Assembly (NCBI GenBank): GCA_031761405.1
Contig: JASEVX010000007.1
Coordinates: forward strand, 59,607,135-59,671,134
Direction: 5' to 3'
Length of the DNA: 64,000 nucleotides
Origin: Serripes groenlandicus
Taxonomy: Eukaryota > Mollusca > Bivalvia > Cardiida > Cardiidae
The notes under the pieces are model-generated. The model saw only the letters and a list, made by a program, of their open reading frames with translations, made no database searches and was not told the DNA's origin. The translations under genes were made by a program, and so were the position numbers. This document shows, piece after piece, positions 41,926-55,021 of this stretch. The first letter of the stretch is position 1; each line of letters begins with the position of its first letter.

Positions 41926-44900
41926 GTCATTTTCAACAATTTATAAGTGATATCACGGCGGCCAGTTCGCCTACTAATGTGTGTTCTGGCTTTCTCACAC
42001 CAGTACACCACACAACATTCTTTCCAAGCAACTGACTTCTTTTCCATATAGACTGTAAGCCCATTGGCGGAAGGCGAATGGCGCTTGTCACCGTGACTTT
42101 TGTCAAACGTCGAAAAGAATGTTGGCCGAGATGGGGTTCGAACTCACAACCCCTGGATTGATACCTCACGTCGCTACCGACTAAGCTACCGGGCATTCAA
42201 TGGGGTGTGTATACATATACATCATTTGGGAAATAATTCGCGTGTCAAACACTCAGTGTTAAATATTCTAATCGCATCCTTATATGTACAATACCTGCTT
42301 TACTCGTTGGAACAGTCAGAAAATCCATCGTAGTATCGATGATTCGTTGACGTTTGAGAGAAGGACCACCATTTCCACGAGTGCCAGAAGTTATATCACG
42401 GGGCATTGTGGGTACTTAAATCGCTGACAAACTACAATCTGATCTTTTCAATTTGAAGCAAAAGATTTATATGTTTATAAATGAGCTGATAAATGAGATC
42501 TTATGTTTACCCATTTTCAGACGCTTTCAGTATACGACTTTTGACAACCTTGAGGCAAAAGGTGAAATTGTAGATACACTGAACAATTTCTTCAGTTGCC
42601 ACAATGTTTTGAACTCTATTAAATGGTTAATCTTGGTTAACCATATTCTAACCAGATTTTTTAAAGTTTTCTGCTGCACATTTGTCATATTTGGGAAAGA
42701 GTTAATGCTGTAACAGAAACACATGGACACGTTATTACTAAGGCTAAACTTGTAGATTTGTATTCGAATAGTTGTCACTGACTTCGTTATAATTAAACGG
42801 TCAGTGATGGCTGTGATGAGAGTGTGTCTATTCTTTAGGCTCGTCTGCGTCTCCAATATTCGCGGATGAAACAAGATCCCAATTTCGCCTGTCGTCGCTT
42901 AAAGTTAACATCCAATGTTAAGCCTATTATTTTACCATAAAGTGTTACACCAACTAAAGATGGACGCTCGAGGCTAACTTATGTTAGCCGGTAAAAGTGA
43001 ATATCTCCGGTCCTGACATACCAAATTCTTAAAAGATGGTAGAAATGTCTTCCCTCCATGGCGCTCACAGTTGCGAGGATATTATTACGTCTGATGTATC
43101 GTTAGGATAAATAATAAATAATCGGTAGTACTGATAATTAACCCAGGAAACGCTGTGGTATAACATAAATACTGCTGAAACCGGAGTAAAACTCAATTCA
43201 AACAAGCAAACAAACGAATATGATAGTAAAAACAACATTTACTGTTTGGTGTTTTACGCCGCTTTCAACAATTGTTCAGTTATATCACGGCGTTGCCTGG
43301 GTAAGTTTCCAGTACTTATGGTCCATCATTTATCCTGACATCAGTCAGTCAGTCGTTATGCTAACCCCGAAACCATGAGCGCTAAGAAGGGCAGCCATTA
43401 CTACCGTTTTTAAAGTCTATGTTATGACTTGACCGGGGATCGAACCCGCGACAATATTCACTTTCAAACAATGAATTGATTGATACAGTAAATGATAAAA
43501 TAACGAATATTAAAATCAGATCTGCAAGCACTTCCACCTTAATTTGACAAAATACATGTTTTTCCAATAACATCTCATAAAGCGTAGCAAACATAAAGAG
43601 AAGAAAACTAAAATCTATACACTTACTTGAACCACAATTCGTTTATAATGTCGTGACAAGTAGAATGAATACTTGTATTGACTCGATGTTAGATAATGAC
43701 CGTGGCAGACGAAAATGAATTATGTTACGTGCGCGAAAAGTGAAGACTCAGGAGGTTAGGATGTGCGTACGCAAAGTTTTTCCACAGCGTCAACTTTTCG
43801 CTTTCATTCAGCGAATGTTGTAACTTAAATATGTAAGTTAAATATGTAACTTCATGCGAAAAGCATGAATTGTAGCCCCGCTAATTCCAGTTTCATACCC
43901 ATATGTACATCCTAAACAAGAGGGCGTCTTACGAAACATTTTCTTAATCCGCGACTTCTAGGTAATATAAAGAGATAAACAACTTATTTTTATGACCGAT
44001 AATTGTCGTTTTACCTCCTCCATCTATCGTGACGTTTGTGTTTACCGGATACACATTGTCAGCCACTTTGTAAACATACAAGGATGAATACAAAAATAGT
44101 GATTCGGTCATGTTGTATTACACATGTTGCATATAAAGAAATACGTAATGGGTATATTAGATCTGATACAATCATTGTCATGTGATAAAAAGAAATATTG
44201 GAAAACCCCAAGTGTACATATAATATTGTTAAGCTTGTTAAATTCAAAAAAATGAAGTGCTAAATCTATGTTTTTATATTCATAAATGTTATAAAGAAAG
44301 AAATGAACATCTTTATAATAATGCTTGACCCAATCAAACACTTCTCCACATAATTTGATTGATCACCTTGTATATTTTGATTGGTGAATTTATTATATGT
44401 TGCTTCGAAACATTGTATGTATGTTTATAATCTATACCTATATTCTATGGGTATATGTATAATAAGTAAGGATAATGATCAATATTGTATTATATATAAA
44501 GAGGCAGGTCGCTTGAGTTTCGTTTTGGTAAGCATCTGACACTCTTTAACTAGTTAGATTATTGTGCTATATATAAATTGATATTTAATTACTTATTTGC
44601 ACTTTAAAGTTACAGATTTTTATATTCAATTTCGAAAGAAAAAAAAAAGAAAAAAAAAAAAAGAGTAAATCTGCAACTTTGTCTATATGTCGAGTATTAT
44701 CTAGAAAAAAAATGAATAAACTATTTCTATTGTCTCTTTTCTCCACTACCATTAACCAGGAAGCAAATGTAGATGACAAAAATGTATATGTTCATATGTG
44801 TGTGTGTGTGTTTTGTTTGATTGTATGTACAAGATGGACATTTTGTCTTTTGGGAATAAAATCTATAGATATCTGTCTGTATTGATTTTACGACAGAAGA

Positions 44901-47900
44901 TGTTTGTATGTCTCCAACATGGCCGCTACCCGTTGGTAATCTGTCGTCTTGAGAGCGGTAATAGAATTCGTGATTTCCATGGGTCTGAAGATTCTTATCA
45001 AATGATTTCCACTTCTGTTTCATGGGATTTCCAAAAGGTAAACATAAACACAGAAGTATCCGCATAAATGTTTCGTTTAAGTGATAAGCTTCACCGTTCC
45101 GTGCATTGATCACGTGCCTTGGTCTATTATATTCGCTGCTCATTTATTTAGATTAAGAAAATTATTATATATTTTGTAAAATTCATCAAAAGTAAGGGAT
45201 GATAATACTGGTAGGATCTCTGAACTGGAATAAGTCCTTAAATCCTGGCGTTTTAAGGTGTTTTACCAGCATTGTCTATTTTGACCAAATAGATAATAGT
45301 TCTGCCTTTCAAAGTAACATAGACGTGTGTATTATTCGAGATAGAGAGAGAGGATGTCATGTTAATTGCATGTGAAATGCAAACGCCACAAACTGCCTTC
45401 GTGTTGCCTTAGCTGCCGTACCGCCAGGTTGCGAGGCCTGTTGAACCAAGTCAGAGTTGGAATTTTCGCTAATTACCTGAATTTTTCACCGGTATTTCAG
45501 GTGCAAGTCGGTTGTAAACTCTATCCAAAGATGGAATTTTTCGATAATTTCTCTGCACATAATAATTAATGTTCAAGCTTGTACAAATCGACTGTTTATA
45601 CTGGTTTGAATAGTCAGAACGACGGCGTTTCCAGCTGACAAGATCATCCGTAATAGTTGGAAATCTGGCTGTTCCGGCTGGTCAATGCATCCGGAGAAGC
45701 CGGAACTCCGACTGTTCCTGCTAACTTAACTCTCATACTTATTTCAAAAGAGATTTACAATATCATATCTAAACTATCAAATCAAAGCACTCAAAGTGCT
45801 GCCAGCAAGGGGCTAATTGCAGATCACGGAATGCATTAGGACAAGGATTTACCGACTTTTTTTATGTCCGTTAATTGAATACAATTTGAGTTAAATGTAC
45901 AATATTGTATACACATAATGGGGGGGTCTATCGCAAACACTTTTATTTGACTGGAGGTATTTCACAGAGGTCGTTGCATAGTTTACACACTCATTGATGC
46001 ATTAATCACATTTGCATTCTATATCAAAATAGAAGAACGCTGCATAACAATGAAAATTATATTGAAATTCCGATTAAAATATCAAAGCAAAAAATAACCA
46101 ATCTATTTGTTTTACCTTGTTTGAAATAATTTATGTTATACTTTTAAAATTAACATGATTCATTTTATAAACAAAAGAATATTTACACTGTGCTGTAATA
46201 GAACAATAATGAATGGTCCGTGCCTGGAGATTATTTAACAGTAAACTACGTCTATACAACATAATCCAAATTGTAGGGGTCAGTCTAGCATGAATTTATA
46301 CAGTCACAGTTACAGCTGCCTCAAACAACTGAACATGTTATTTCTCCATAACATAGGTGAACAAATACATGAAAAGTTTTTTATTCTTTCAAATTCTCAA
46401 TAAGTGTATATATTCAATGAGCAGGTTGTATAAGTTGTTGATCTGGAGGTACTTACAGATCGGTCGGTGGTACTTTTTACTATGTAGTGTTTTTCACGAT
46501 ATACATAATTTCTATTGATATTTATACCGTCCTAGCGATTTTGCATCGCGACGAGAATGAATTTTGAAATTATAAACATAAGGACCGTGTTGTGTATGTG
46601 TACAACATTAAATGAAGGAACAGCTGAATAGCTTAGTATAATATTTAATACTACAAAGATTAACATGAAACACATGGGTTATATAGCAACATGTTACACT
46701 AAGAGGTGTCGCTTAGAGTGGATACACTTTCATTCATGAGTTCATTTGTTAAAACAATATACACAACACTTCAAATGTAAAGTCATCAATTCAATTTGGA
46801 AATCGCAATCATAATACACCTGATGAATGTATGCACATACTGCTTTAAAGTGTTCCGATTGTGATTAGCTCCAATGTCCCCGATGACCTCAATTAACAAA
46901 ATCATTATCATTTATAGCGGTACAAAATCCCAACCTCGTCGCCAATTTGTTGTGTATGTATACAACATTAAATGAAGGAACAACCATATAGCTTAGCAGA
47001 ATATTTAATACTACAAAGATTAACATGGAATACATGGGTTATATAGAAATATGTTACACTAAGAGGCGTGGCTTTGAATTGATGCACTTTCATTCATGAG
47101 TTAATTAATTAAGACAATATACACAGCACTCTCCCCTTTCAAATATTAAGTCATCAATTCAAATTTAATTTTGAAATCGCAATCATAATTACACATGTGG
47201 AACTTATGCACATACTGCTTTAATTTGTTCAGCGTGTGAATGACACCTGAAGAAAATATGCACATACTGCTTTAATTTGGCCATACCTGTTGCGTGTGAT
47301 CAAGTCATGTTGACAGAGTAGAAATACATTTTATTGTTTAATCATGTAATTCATATATTTTAACATAACATTTCTTTCGAGTTCTTTCTTTTGGTTAATT
47401 GATGTCGAATCAAAACCATTTTCCGGCTGATACGTGTCTTCGGATTTCTAACGAGCCCCTTGCTAAAATATAAAGAACTATTACTGGATATGATAAATAC
47501 CCCAAAACAGCACCTTGAATTCCGACCGACCGACCGACCGACCGACCGACCGAAAGGTAGTCCTATCAAACAGTACTCATTTTTACCTTTGACCATGACC
47601 TCGACCTTTGAGGTACAAGCCACCTCATCATGGTGAACATGTGTGCCCAGTAACTTGAGAATCCTATGATGCATGGTGGAGAAGCGGACCGGACAATGTA
47701 GTCCTATCAAACAGTACTCATTTTGGCATTTGACCTCCGAGTGTGACCTGGACCTTTGAGGTACAAGCCACCTCATCATGGTGACCATGTGTGTCCAGTA
47801 ACTTGAGAATCCTAAGATGCATGGTTGAGATGCGGGCCGGACAAGGTAGTCCTTTCAAACAGTACTCTTTTGACATTTGACCCTTTGACCTCTGAGTGTG

Positions 47901-49458
47901 ACCTTCACCCTTGAGGTACAAGCCACCTCATCACGGTGAACATGTGCGTCCAGTAACTTGAGAATCCTAAGATGCATGGTTGAGATGCGGGCCGGACAAG
48001 GTAGTCCTATCAAACAGTACTCATTTTGACATTTTGATCTTTAAGTGTGACCTTGACCTTTAATGTACAGGCCTGGGTCTTGTGCGCGACACGCCGCCTC
48101 ATCATGGTGAACGTTTGTGCCAAGTTTCTTTGAACTATAATGCATGGTTGAAATGTGAGCCGGACAAGGTACAGTCCTTTCAACCTTTGACATGTAAGTG
48201 TGACCTTGACATTTAAGATACAGGCCTGGGTCTTGAGCGCGACACGCCGCCTCGTCATGATGAACGTTTGTGCCAAGTTTCTTATAAATCCTATGATGCA
48301 TGGTTGAAATGCAGGCCGGACAAGGTACAGTTCTATCAAATAGTACTCATTTTGACCTTTGACCTCTTAGTCTGACCTTGACATTTGAGGTACATGCCTG
48401 GCTGTTGTGCTCGACACGCCGCCTCATCATTGTGAACGTTTGTGCCAAGTTTCGTTAAAATCCTATGATGCATGGTTAAGATGCGGGCCGGACAAGGTTA
48501 GGTGAGACTGACAGACAGACAGACAGACGTAAAAGGGCTATAACTCTGTAAATTCTACAAAGTGGTTTGTAAGAAATAGGCCGGACAAAATATGGCTTCC
48601 GACCGACCGACCGACCGACCGACCGACCGACCGACCGACCGACCGACCGACCGACCTCACCGACCGACCGACCGACCGACCGACTGACCGACCGAACGCC
48701 CAACACAGTGACTCCTATATACCCTCACAAAACTTTGTTTTTTGGGGGAATAAAAAATAATTTTAATCTGTTTATCAATCATTTGTATCACTCACAATGT
48801 TAGATAAATATTATTAACATGAATTAAATCGAAGCACAGTTATCTTGTTGAAACATCACGCGGAGAAAGTAATAAATGTACAGTTTCTATCAAAAAGAAA
48901 CGTGGCCCATTAGCTAGCTGTCAATAACACGTTAAAGGCTGTCAAACTGTTGACCTCTGAACCAGTCTATATCCAAACAATGTCTTCCATTTCATCTGAA
49001 ATATATCAATATTATAGATAGGCCCTAGTTCAATGCCTGGGACTACGGGGAACCAACAAAGACCCTAGTCCATTGCCTGGGACTTCGTTGTACCTATCTT
49101 ATCTCTGGTACTGACGACTTTTTTCGCTCAGCAATAAAAGATTTCCGACAATTTTGCAAGAAATGAGAAATATGGATAAAACGATAACAACATCGCTTGT
49201 GATTAACGATCACGCCTTGGTCAGGATGCTTATAAATATGGCAATCTTAAAACCCATTTGTAGGTGAAATGGCGATGTAACATGATTGCAAACTGCTTTA
49301 AACAAAATTATGTTCTATGCTTTGTTAATTTTAATAAATTTTCTCCGTTTTCCACAATGTTTTGAATACTTTATTCTTTAATCTCATTTGTATATCTAGT
49401 TTAAGATGTATGTACCTTTAATATGGTAGATCAAAAAAAATCAAATGGAGATATTGTT

Positions 49459-50318
49459 TTAAGACACCCCACCTTCTTTCAGTTCCATTAACGATTGTGG
49501 AACGTCCGACGTAAGGAACATGACTTTGGGTCTTGAACGTCGATGCTCGATGACCCTTGACCTCAACTCAAAACTTAGGTTTGAATCTCGATTACTTCCG
49601 TCCGAACTCTTTGGTTCAAATGACTCAACTTGATACAGAACACGTGCTGAGACTTGTCGCAGCTCCACGTTACAAGCGCATTCATAAAGTTTGTTGTCGA
49701 CAGCTGTTGAACGATCAATGTCGTCTGCTAAATGTATGTAATGTCTTTTAGCACGCAGAGAGTCTTTCAGGTGCTGAACTTCAGTCTGTGGATTTAGACC
49801 GCTCTCTAATTCGTTTAAAAGGCTGTCCCATAAATCGCCTTGTCCACCGGTATGCTGTTCTGTATATATGATTTTATTATATAAGCCCTCGGATATACAT
49901 TCCCTGGCGAACAGCGCGTCGGCCACGTATTTAACATTCACAGAACTTTTCAGCTTACACCGCACGCAACGTTTATCTCTGACTCGAGCACTGACGTATT
50001 CTTCAAAACGATTACGGATCTCCCTGACGATATGTTCACTGTCCCTTTCCAGAAGGGTCAGCAGATGCTCCATTATTTTCATATCCCTACCGCGTACAAT
50101 CGACAGAAGTATTCTGATCTGGTCTTTCCTATCAGTTCTCTCTCTTATAAACCTACATTCGTCTTCCGTCAAACACCCATTGCTGATCAGTTCGTCCGGT
50201 AGATGGCTCTCCACGAAAAACGTGCCGTCCACAATCTCTTCTATGTGTCGCTGAATGGCTTTGGCTAAACAGTCTCTCCTGTTTGTAGGCACCTGTCGAC
50301 AACTGCCTCGTCTCCGCT
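49459..50318 (-). CDS. Tandem-CARD protein, main coding exon, unit B copy
   Basis: Intact 277-codon frame, the counterpart of 14,050-14,909, with the same phase-1 acceptor (CCTATAG) just upstream and the same stop. Replacements relative to the unit A copy include LFARE for LFSKE, HIVREI for YIVRKI, SNLSFELRSRVIEHRR for SDISVELRSRVMEHRG, and SDVPQ for SDVLQ. They cluster in the linker after the first CARD and in the C-terminal tail. The CxxC (109-112) and CxC (205-207) are kept. Both copies being open argues against early decay, but divergence this low does not prove selection. The first exons were not found. The exon could belong to a longer protein or, less likely, be an exon-only duplicate without a promoter. 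Confidence 0.78.
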
Positions 50319-53118
50319 CTATAGGGTATACAATAAGAAAAACAGTAAGCGGGGTCCGACAAAAAGTAACCCTGCCTCACCTTGGTGTTATCTCCCTTGT
50401 GTCTAATTGACTTATCAAGACTACGCAAGGGAGATAACAATATAACATCAGTTAAACTTCATCTCCGTTTTAGACCATCATACTAAAGATTGAAACCACT
50501 GTGACTTCAATTTCAATTTACGTCAGAAGCAGAGAAGTATATATAATCTATGATCCTGTCAGAATTTATATCTAGGGCTCTTCCTGAATGAATACCGACG
50601 GTGGAAGACCCAATTTGTTCGCCGAACAATTACAGTCAAACCTGTGCTGCTAAAGACCACCTTTGTTTAGCAATTCCCTGTCTATAGCAACCACACTTTT
50701 AATTTACCAATTACTCATTTTCTGCATTAATGCCCCTGTAATTAAAGATTACATGTGAACAAAGACCAGGTTGTTCTCTTCCCTTCGGTGTTCTTTAAAT
50801 ACAGGTTAGACTCTATTATTTGTATAAACAATATATCTCTGGTAAGACTGTCGTGCGTCTGTTCGCATACTGCACCATTACATCTCTGATCACAGTGTTT
50901 TCTAAATACCTCAAAATAAAATGTTCATTCGATGCTTTCTTTATTATTGTATTGTGAGTGCCTTTCGAAAAACTAGAGTGTGGTATTCCAGGGTTAGGTT
51001 TTCAATTCCTTATTAAATTAGCTTTAACTTGATAAGGCGATACTGTTTTCTTATTTTGAATAAAAACAAATATAATATATAAACAAGAGCGCTAAATGTC
51101 ACAAAATACGCCCGTCCTGTTTTTTTGAGACCAAGTATAGTGGTAATTGGTTGTATGTCAACCAAACTTAGAGAGCGGACACTGTTAGTACAGTTTTGGC
51201 CATTTCGAGGGACATAATTGTGTAGTGATAACGTGTGTAACGTTGTAAGTTATCAAACGTAACCAAGATATTCTGCCCATAAACATATTGTCTTAATTTG
51301 GTGATGATCGGATAAAGGCTTTACAAGTTATTTAGCTGACAAGATCAATTTTAGGTAATTTCTATAAGTAAAGGGCAATAACTCTCTATCAACTGGAGCA
51401 ATATGGCTTGTTATCAAACTTGTCTAAGATATTACGCCAATACACATTCTGACTAAATTTGGTGATGATTAGACAAAAGCTCCCAAAGTTATTGAGCTGA
51501 CAAGACCAATTTTAGGTAATTTCTATAATTAAAGAGGGATAACTCTCGATTGACTAAAGCGATATGGCTAGTTATCATACTTTTCTGAGATATAATCCCA
51601 ATACACAGTCTGACTAAATTTGGTGATGAATGAATAAAGGCTTCTAAAGTTATTGAGCTGACAAGACCAATTTTAGGTAATTTCTATAATTAAAGGGCGA
51701 TAACTCTCAATTGACTTAAGTGATATGGCTAGTTATCAAACTTGTCTGAGATATAATCCCAATACACATTCTGACCAAATTTGATGATGATTGGACAAAG
51801 GCTTCTTAAGTTATTGAGCTGACAAGACCAATTTTAGGTAATTTCTATAATTGAAGGGCGATAACTCTTGATTAACTAAAACAATATGGCTAGTTATCAA
51901 ACTTGTCCGAGAAATTTTGCCAATACACATTCTGACTAAATTTAATGATGATTGGGCAAAGGCTTCTAAAGTTATTGAGCTGACAAGACCAATTTTGGGT
52001 AATTTATATAATTAAAGGACGATAACTCTTGATTGACTTAAGCGATAAGGCTAGTTATCAAACTTGTCTGAGATATAATCCCAATACACATTCTGACCAA
52101 ATTTGGTGATGATTGGGCAAAGGCTTCTTAAGTTTTTGATCTGACAAGACCAATTTTGGGTAATTTCTATAATAAAAGGGCAATAACTCTTGATTGACTG
52201 AAGCGATATAGCTAGTTATCAAACTTGTCCGAGATATTAGCCTAATACACATTCTGACCAAATTTGGTGATTATTTGACAAAGGCTTCTAAAGTTATTGA
52301 GCTGACAAGACCAATTTTGGGTAATTTCTATAATTGAAGGGCGATAACTCTTGATTGACTAAAGCGATATGGCTAGTTATCGAATTTGTCCGAGATATTA
52401 TCCCAATACACATTCTGACTAAATTTGGTGATGATTGGACAAGGGCTTCTAAAGATGAGCTGACAACATACTGGAAGCCGCACGACCGCCCGCCCGCCCG
52501 TAAGCCGCAGGTAAAACTATAATACGATCCGTTTTTCAAAACGGGCGTATAAAAAACAAGTAATCGAAAAGATCAACATGTGAACAAAAAACCGTGTATC
52601 TCATTTGTTTTTACAAACATACTAAATGTGACCTATTTCTTTCAAACACTGGCCACATCTGTAGACAGGAGTGGTTTGTCGTCTCTCTCGGGCAGGCAGA
52701 TATATGAGCCGTACCACAATAAAACCAACCTTATGGACGCTGCGTAATGTATCGACCCAGATCAGCCTAGACAGTACGTGCAGGCTAATCCGGGCCGACA
52801 CATTCCGTCTTAGGGGGATAGAGATATAAAGTAATGATTCTTAACAGAAAATCCACAGGAGGCGAAAAGTGGACGTCCGTGTTAGCCTGCGCGGCATGCA
52901 TAGGCTGATCCGGGTCGATACTTTACGCAGAGTCCACAATGTTGGTTTTCTCATAGAACGGCTCATATGATTTAAGACAAAATGTTTTCTATTAATGAAG
53001 TTTCATTTTCAACAATTTGGAGTTTTTGTGATATTTCTTCGTTCTTTTTTATAAAAAATATTGAATATTGCACATTATGTAGTGCATTTACTATGACAAT
53101 ATTGGACAAGAGGTAACT

Positions 53119-53399
53119 TTTTGATTAATTTATTGGTGTTTAACGCCGTTTTCAACAATTGTTCAGTCATATCACGGCGGCCAGTTCACCTACTCATGTG
53201 TGTTCTGGCTTTCTCACACCAGTACTCCACACAATATTCTTTTCAAGCAAATGACTTCTTTTCTACATAGACTGTTATCCCATTGATGGTTGACGAATGA
53301 CTCTTGTCATAGTAACTTTTATCAAACTTCGGAAAGAATGTTGGCCGAGAAAGGGGTTCGAACTCACAACCCCTCGATTGAGAGCTCACGGGGCTTGGT
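53119..53399 (-). mobile_element. SINE with 13-bp target-site duplication, unit B
   Basis: Same insertion as in unit A, flanked by ACAAGAGGTAACT at 53,106-53,118 and 53,400-53,412. Sharing it shows the SINE was present before units A and B separated. Confidence 0.85.
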
Positions 53400-54980
53400 A
53401 CAAGAGGTAACTGATTCTGGTCATATTTACCAACGTTGACAAATGGTAGGTCATGGAACTAGTTGATTTGCCCGTCAAACCTACACGTGCATTGGAAAAA
53501 CGCATACCATGAATTGGAAACAAATCAAATTGAATTAAAGGTAAGCCTTGATTGACTATATTCTATATAGTAACTGCAATGTGTATATAAAAGTCTTAAA
53601 TTCGCTGACAATGGCCAGTCCAGAATGTATTATTTATTTACAATTAATCGTTTGATGGGAGGAAACCTATCACTATGACATTGATTAATTCGCTAATGTG
53701 GTATGTATACATGTATATCATTTGGGAAAAATTTGTCAAACATTCAGTGTTAAATAATCTAATCGCTTCCTTATAATTGAGCCATTACAAGAGAAAACAA
53801 ACACTATGGACTCTGCGTAATGTATCGACCCAGATCAGCCTGCGCAGTCCGTGCAGGCTATTCCGGTTCGACAAATTCTTTTTCAGGGGGGGATAGAGGT
53901 ATAGAGTAATGATTCCTAATCCACAGGATGCGAAAAGTGTCTGTCCGGCATGCTAAGGCTAATCCGGGTCGATACTTAACGCAGAGTCTCTCGCAGGAAG
54001 GCTCATATGTACAATACCTGCTATACTCGTTGGAACAGCCGGAACAGCCAGAACGTCCATCTTAGTATCGATGATTCGTTGACGTTTATGAGAAGGACCA
54101 CCATTTGCACGAGGGCCAGAAGTTATCTCACCGCGCATTCTGGGTACTTCTAAATCGCTGACAAATTACAATCTGATCTCTGCAATTTAATGTAAAATGT
54201 TATGTTTATAAATACATTAACCCCTTTCCCATATACAGACCCTTTCTTATACCTCTTCAGCAGACAATACTTTAAAAATGGTAGTAGCGGCTACCCTCCT
54301 AGTCGCTCGGAATTGCGGGGTTTGCATTACGACTGACTGGCTGGTGTCAGGATAAATGGACCAGTATTACTGGACCAGTATTACTGGTAACTTACCCAGG
54401 AAACGCCGTGATATAGCTAAATAATTGTTGAAAGCTGCGTAAAACAGCAATTAATAAAATCTTCAGCAGGCGTCTTTTAAAAATATTGTTGCAAAAGGTG
54501 ACATTGTTCATATCAATGAACTATTTTCAAGGGTTAATCTTGGTTTACCATATTTTAACCAGATTATTTTCAATGTTTTCTGCTGCAGGTTTGTCGTATG
54601 CGGGAAAGGGATAATTGTGTTACCTAATCACAAAGACATACATTTGACTAAGGCTAAACTTGTAAATTTTTATTCGAATAGTTGTCACTGACTTCATTAT
54701 AATTAGACGGTCAGTGATGGCTGTGACGAGAGTGTGTCTATTCCTTAGGCTCATCTGAGTCTCCAATATTCGTGATTTAAACAAGATACCTTTTCGCATG
54801 TCGACGCTTATATGTTACAACACATTTTAAGCTTGTTATTTTACCAAAAGGTTTTACACCAACTAAAGATGGACGCTCCGATATTGTCATACCAAATTCT
54901 TTAAATATGATAGAAATGTCTTTCCTCTTTGGCGCTCACAGTTGCGGGGATATTTTTACGACTGTTGTATCAGTGTTAGG

Positions 54981-55021
<41 letters not shown>

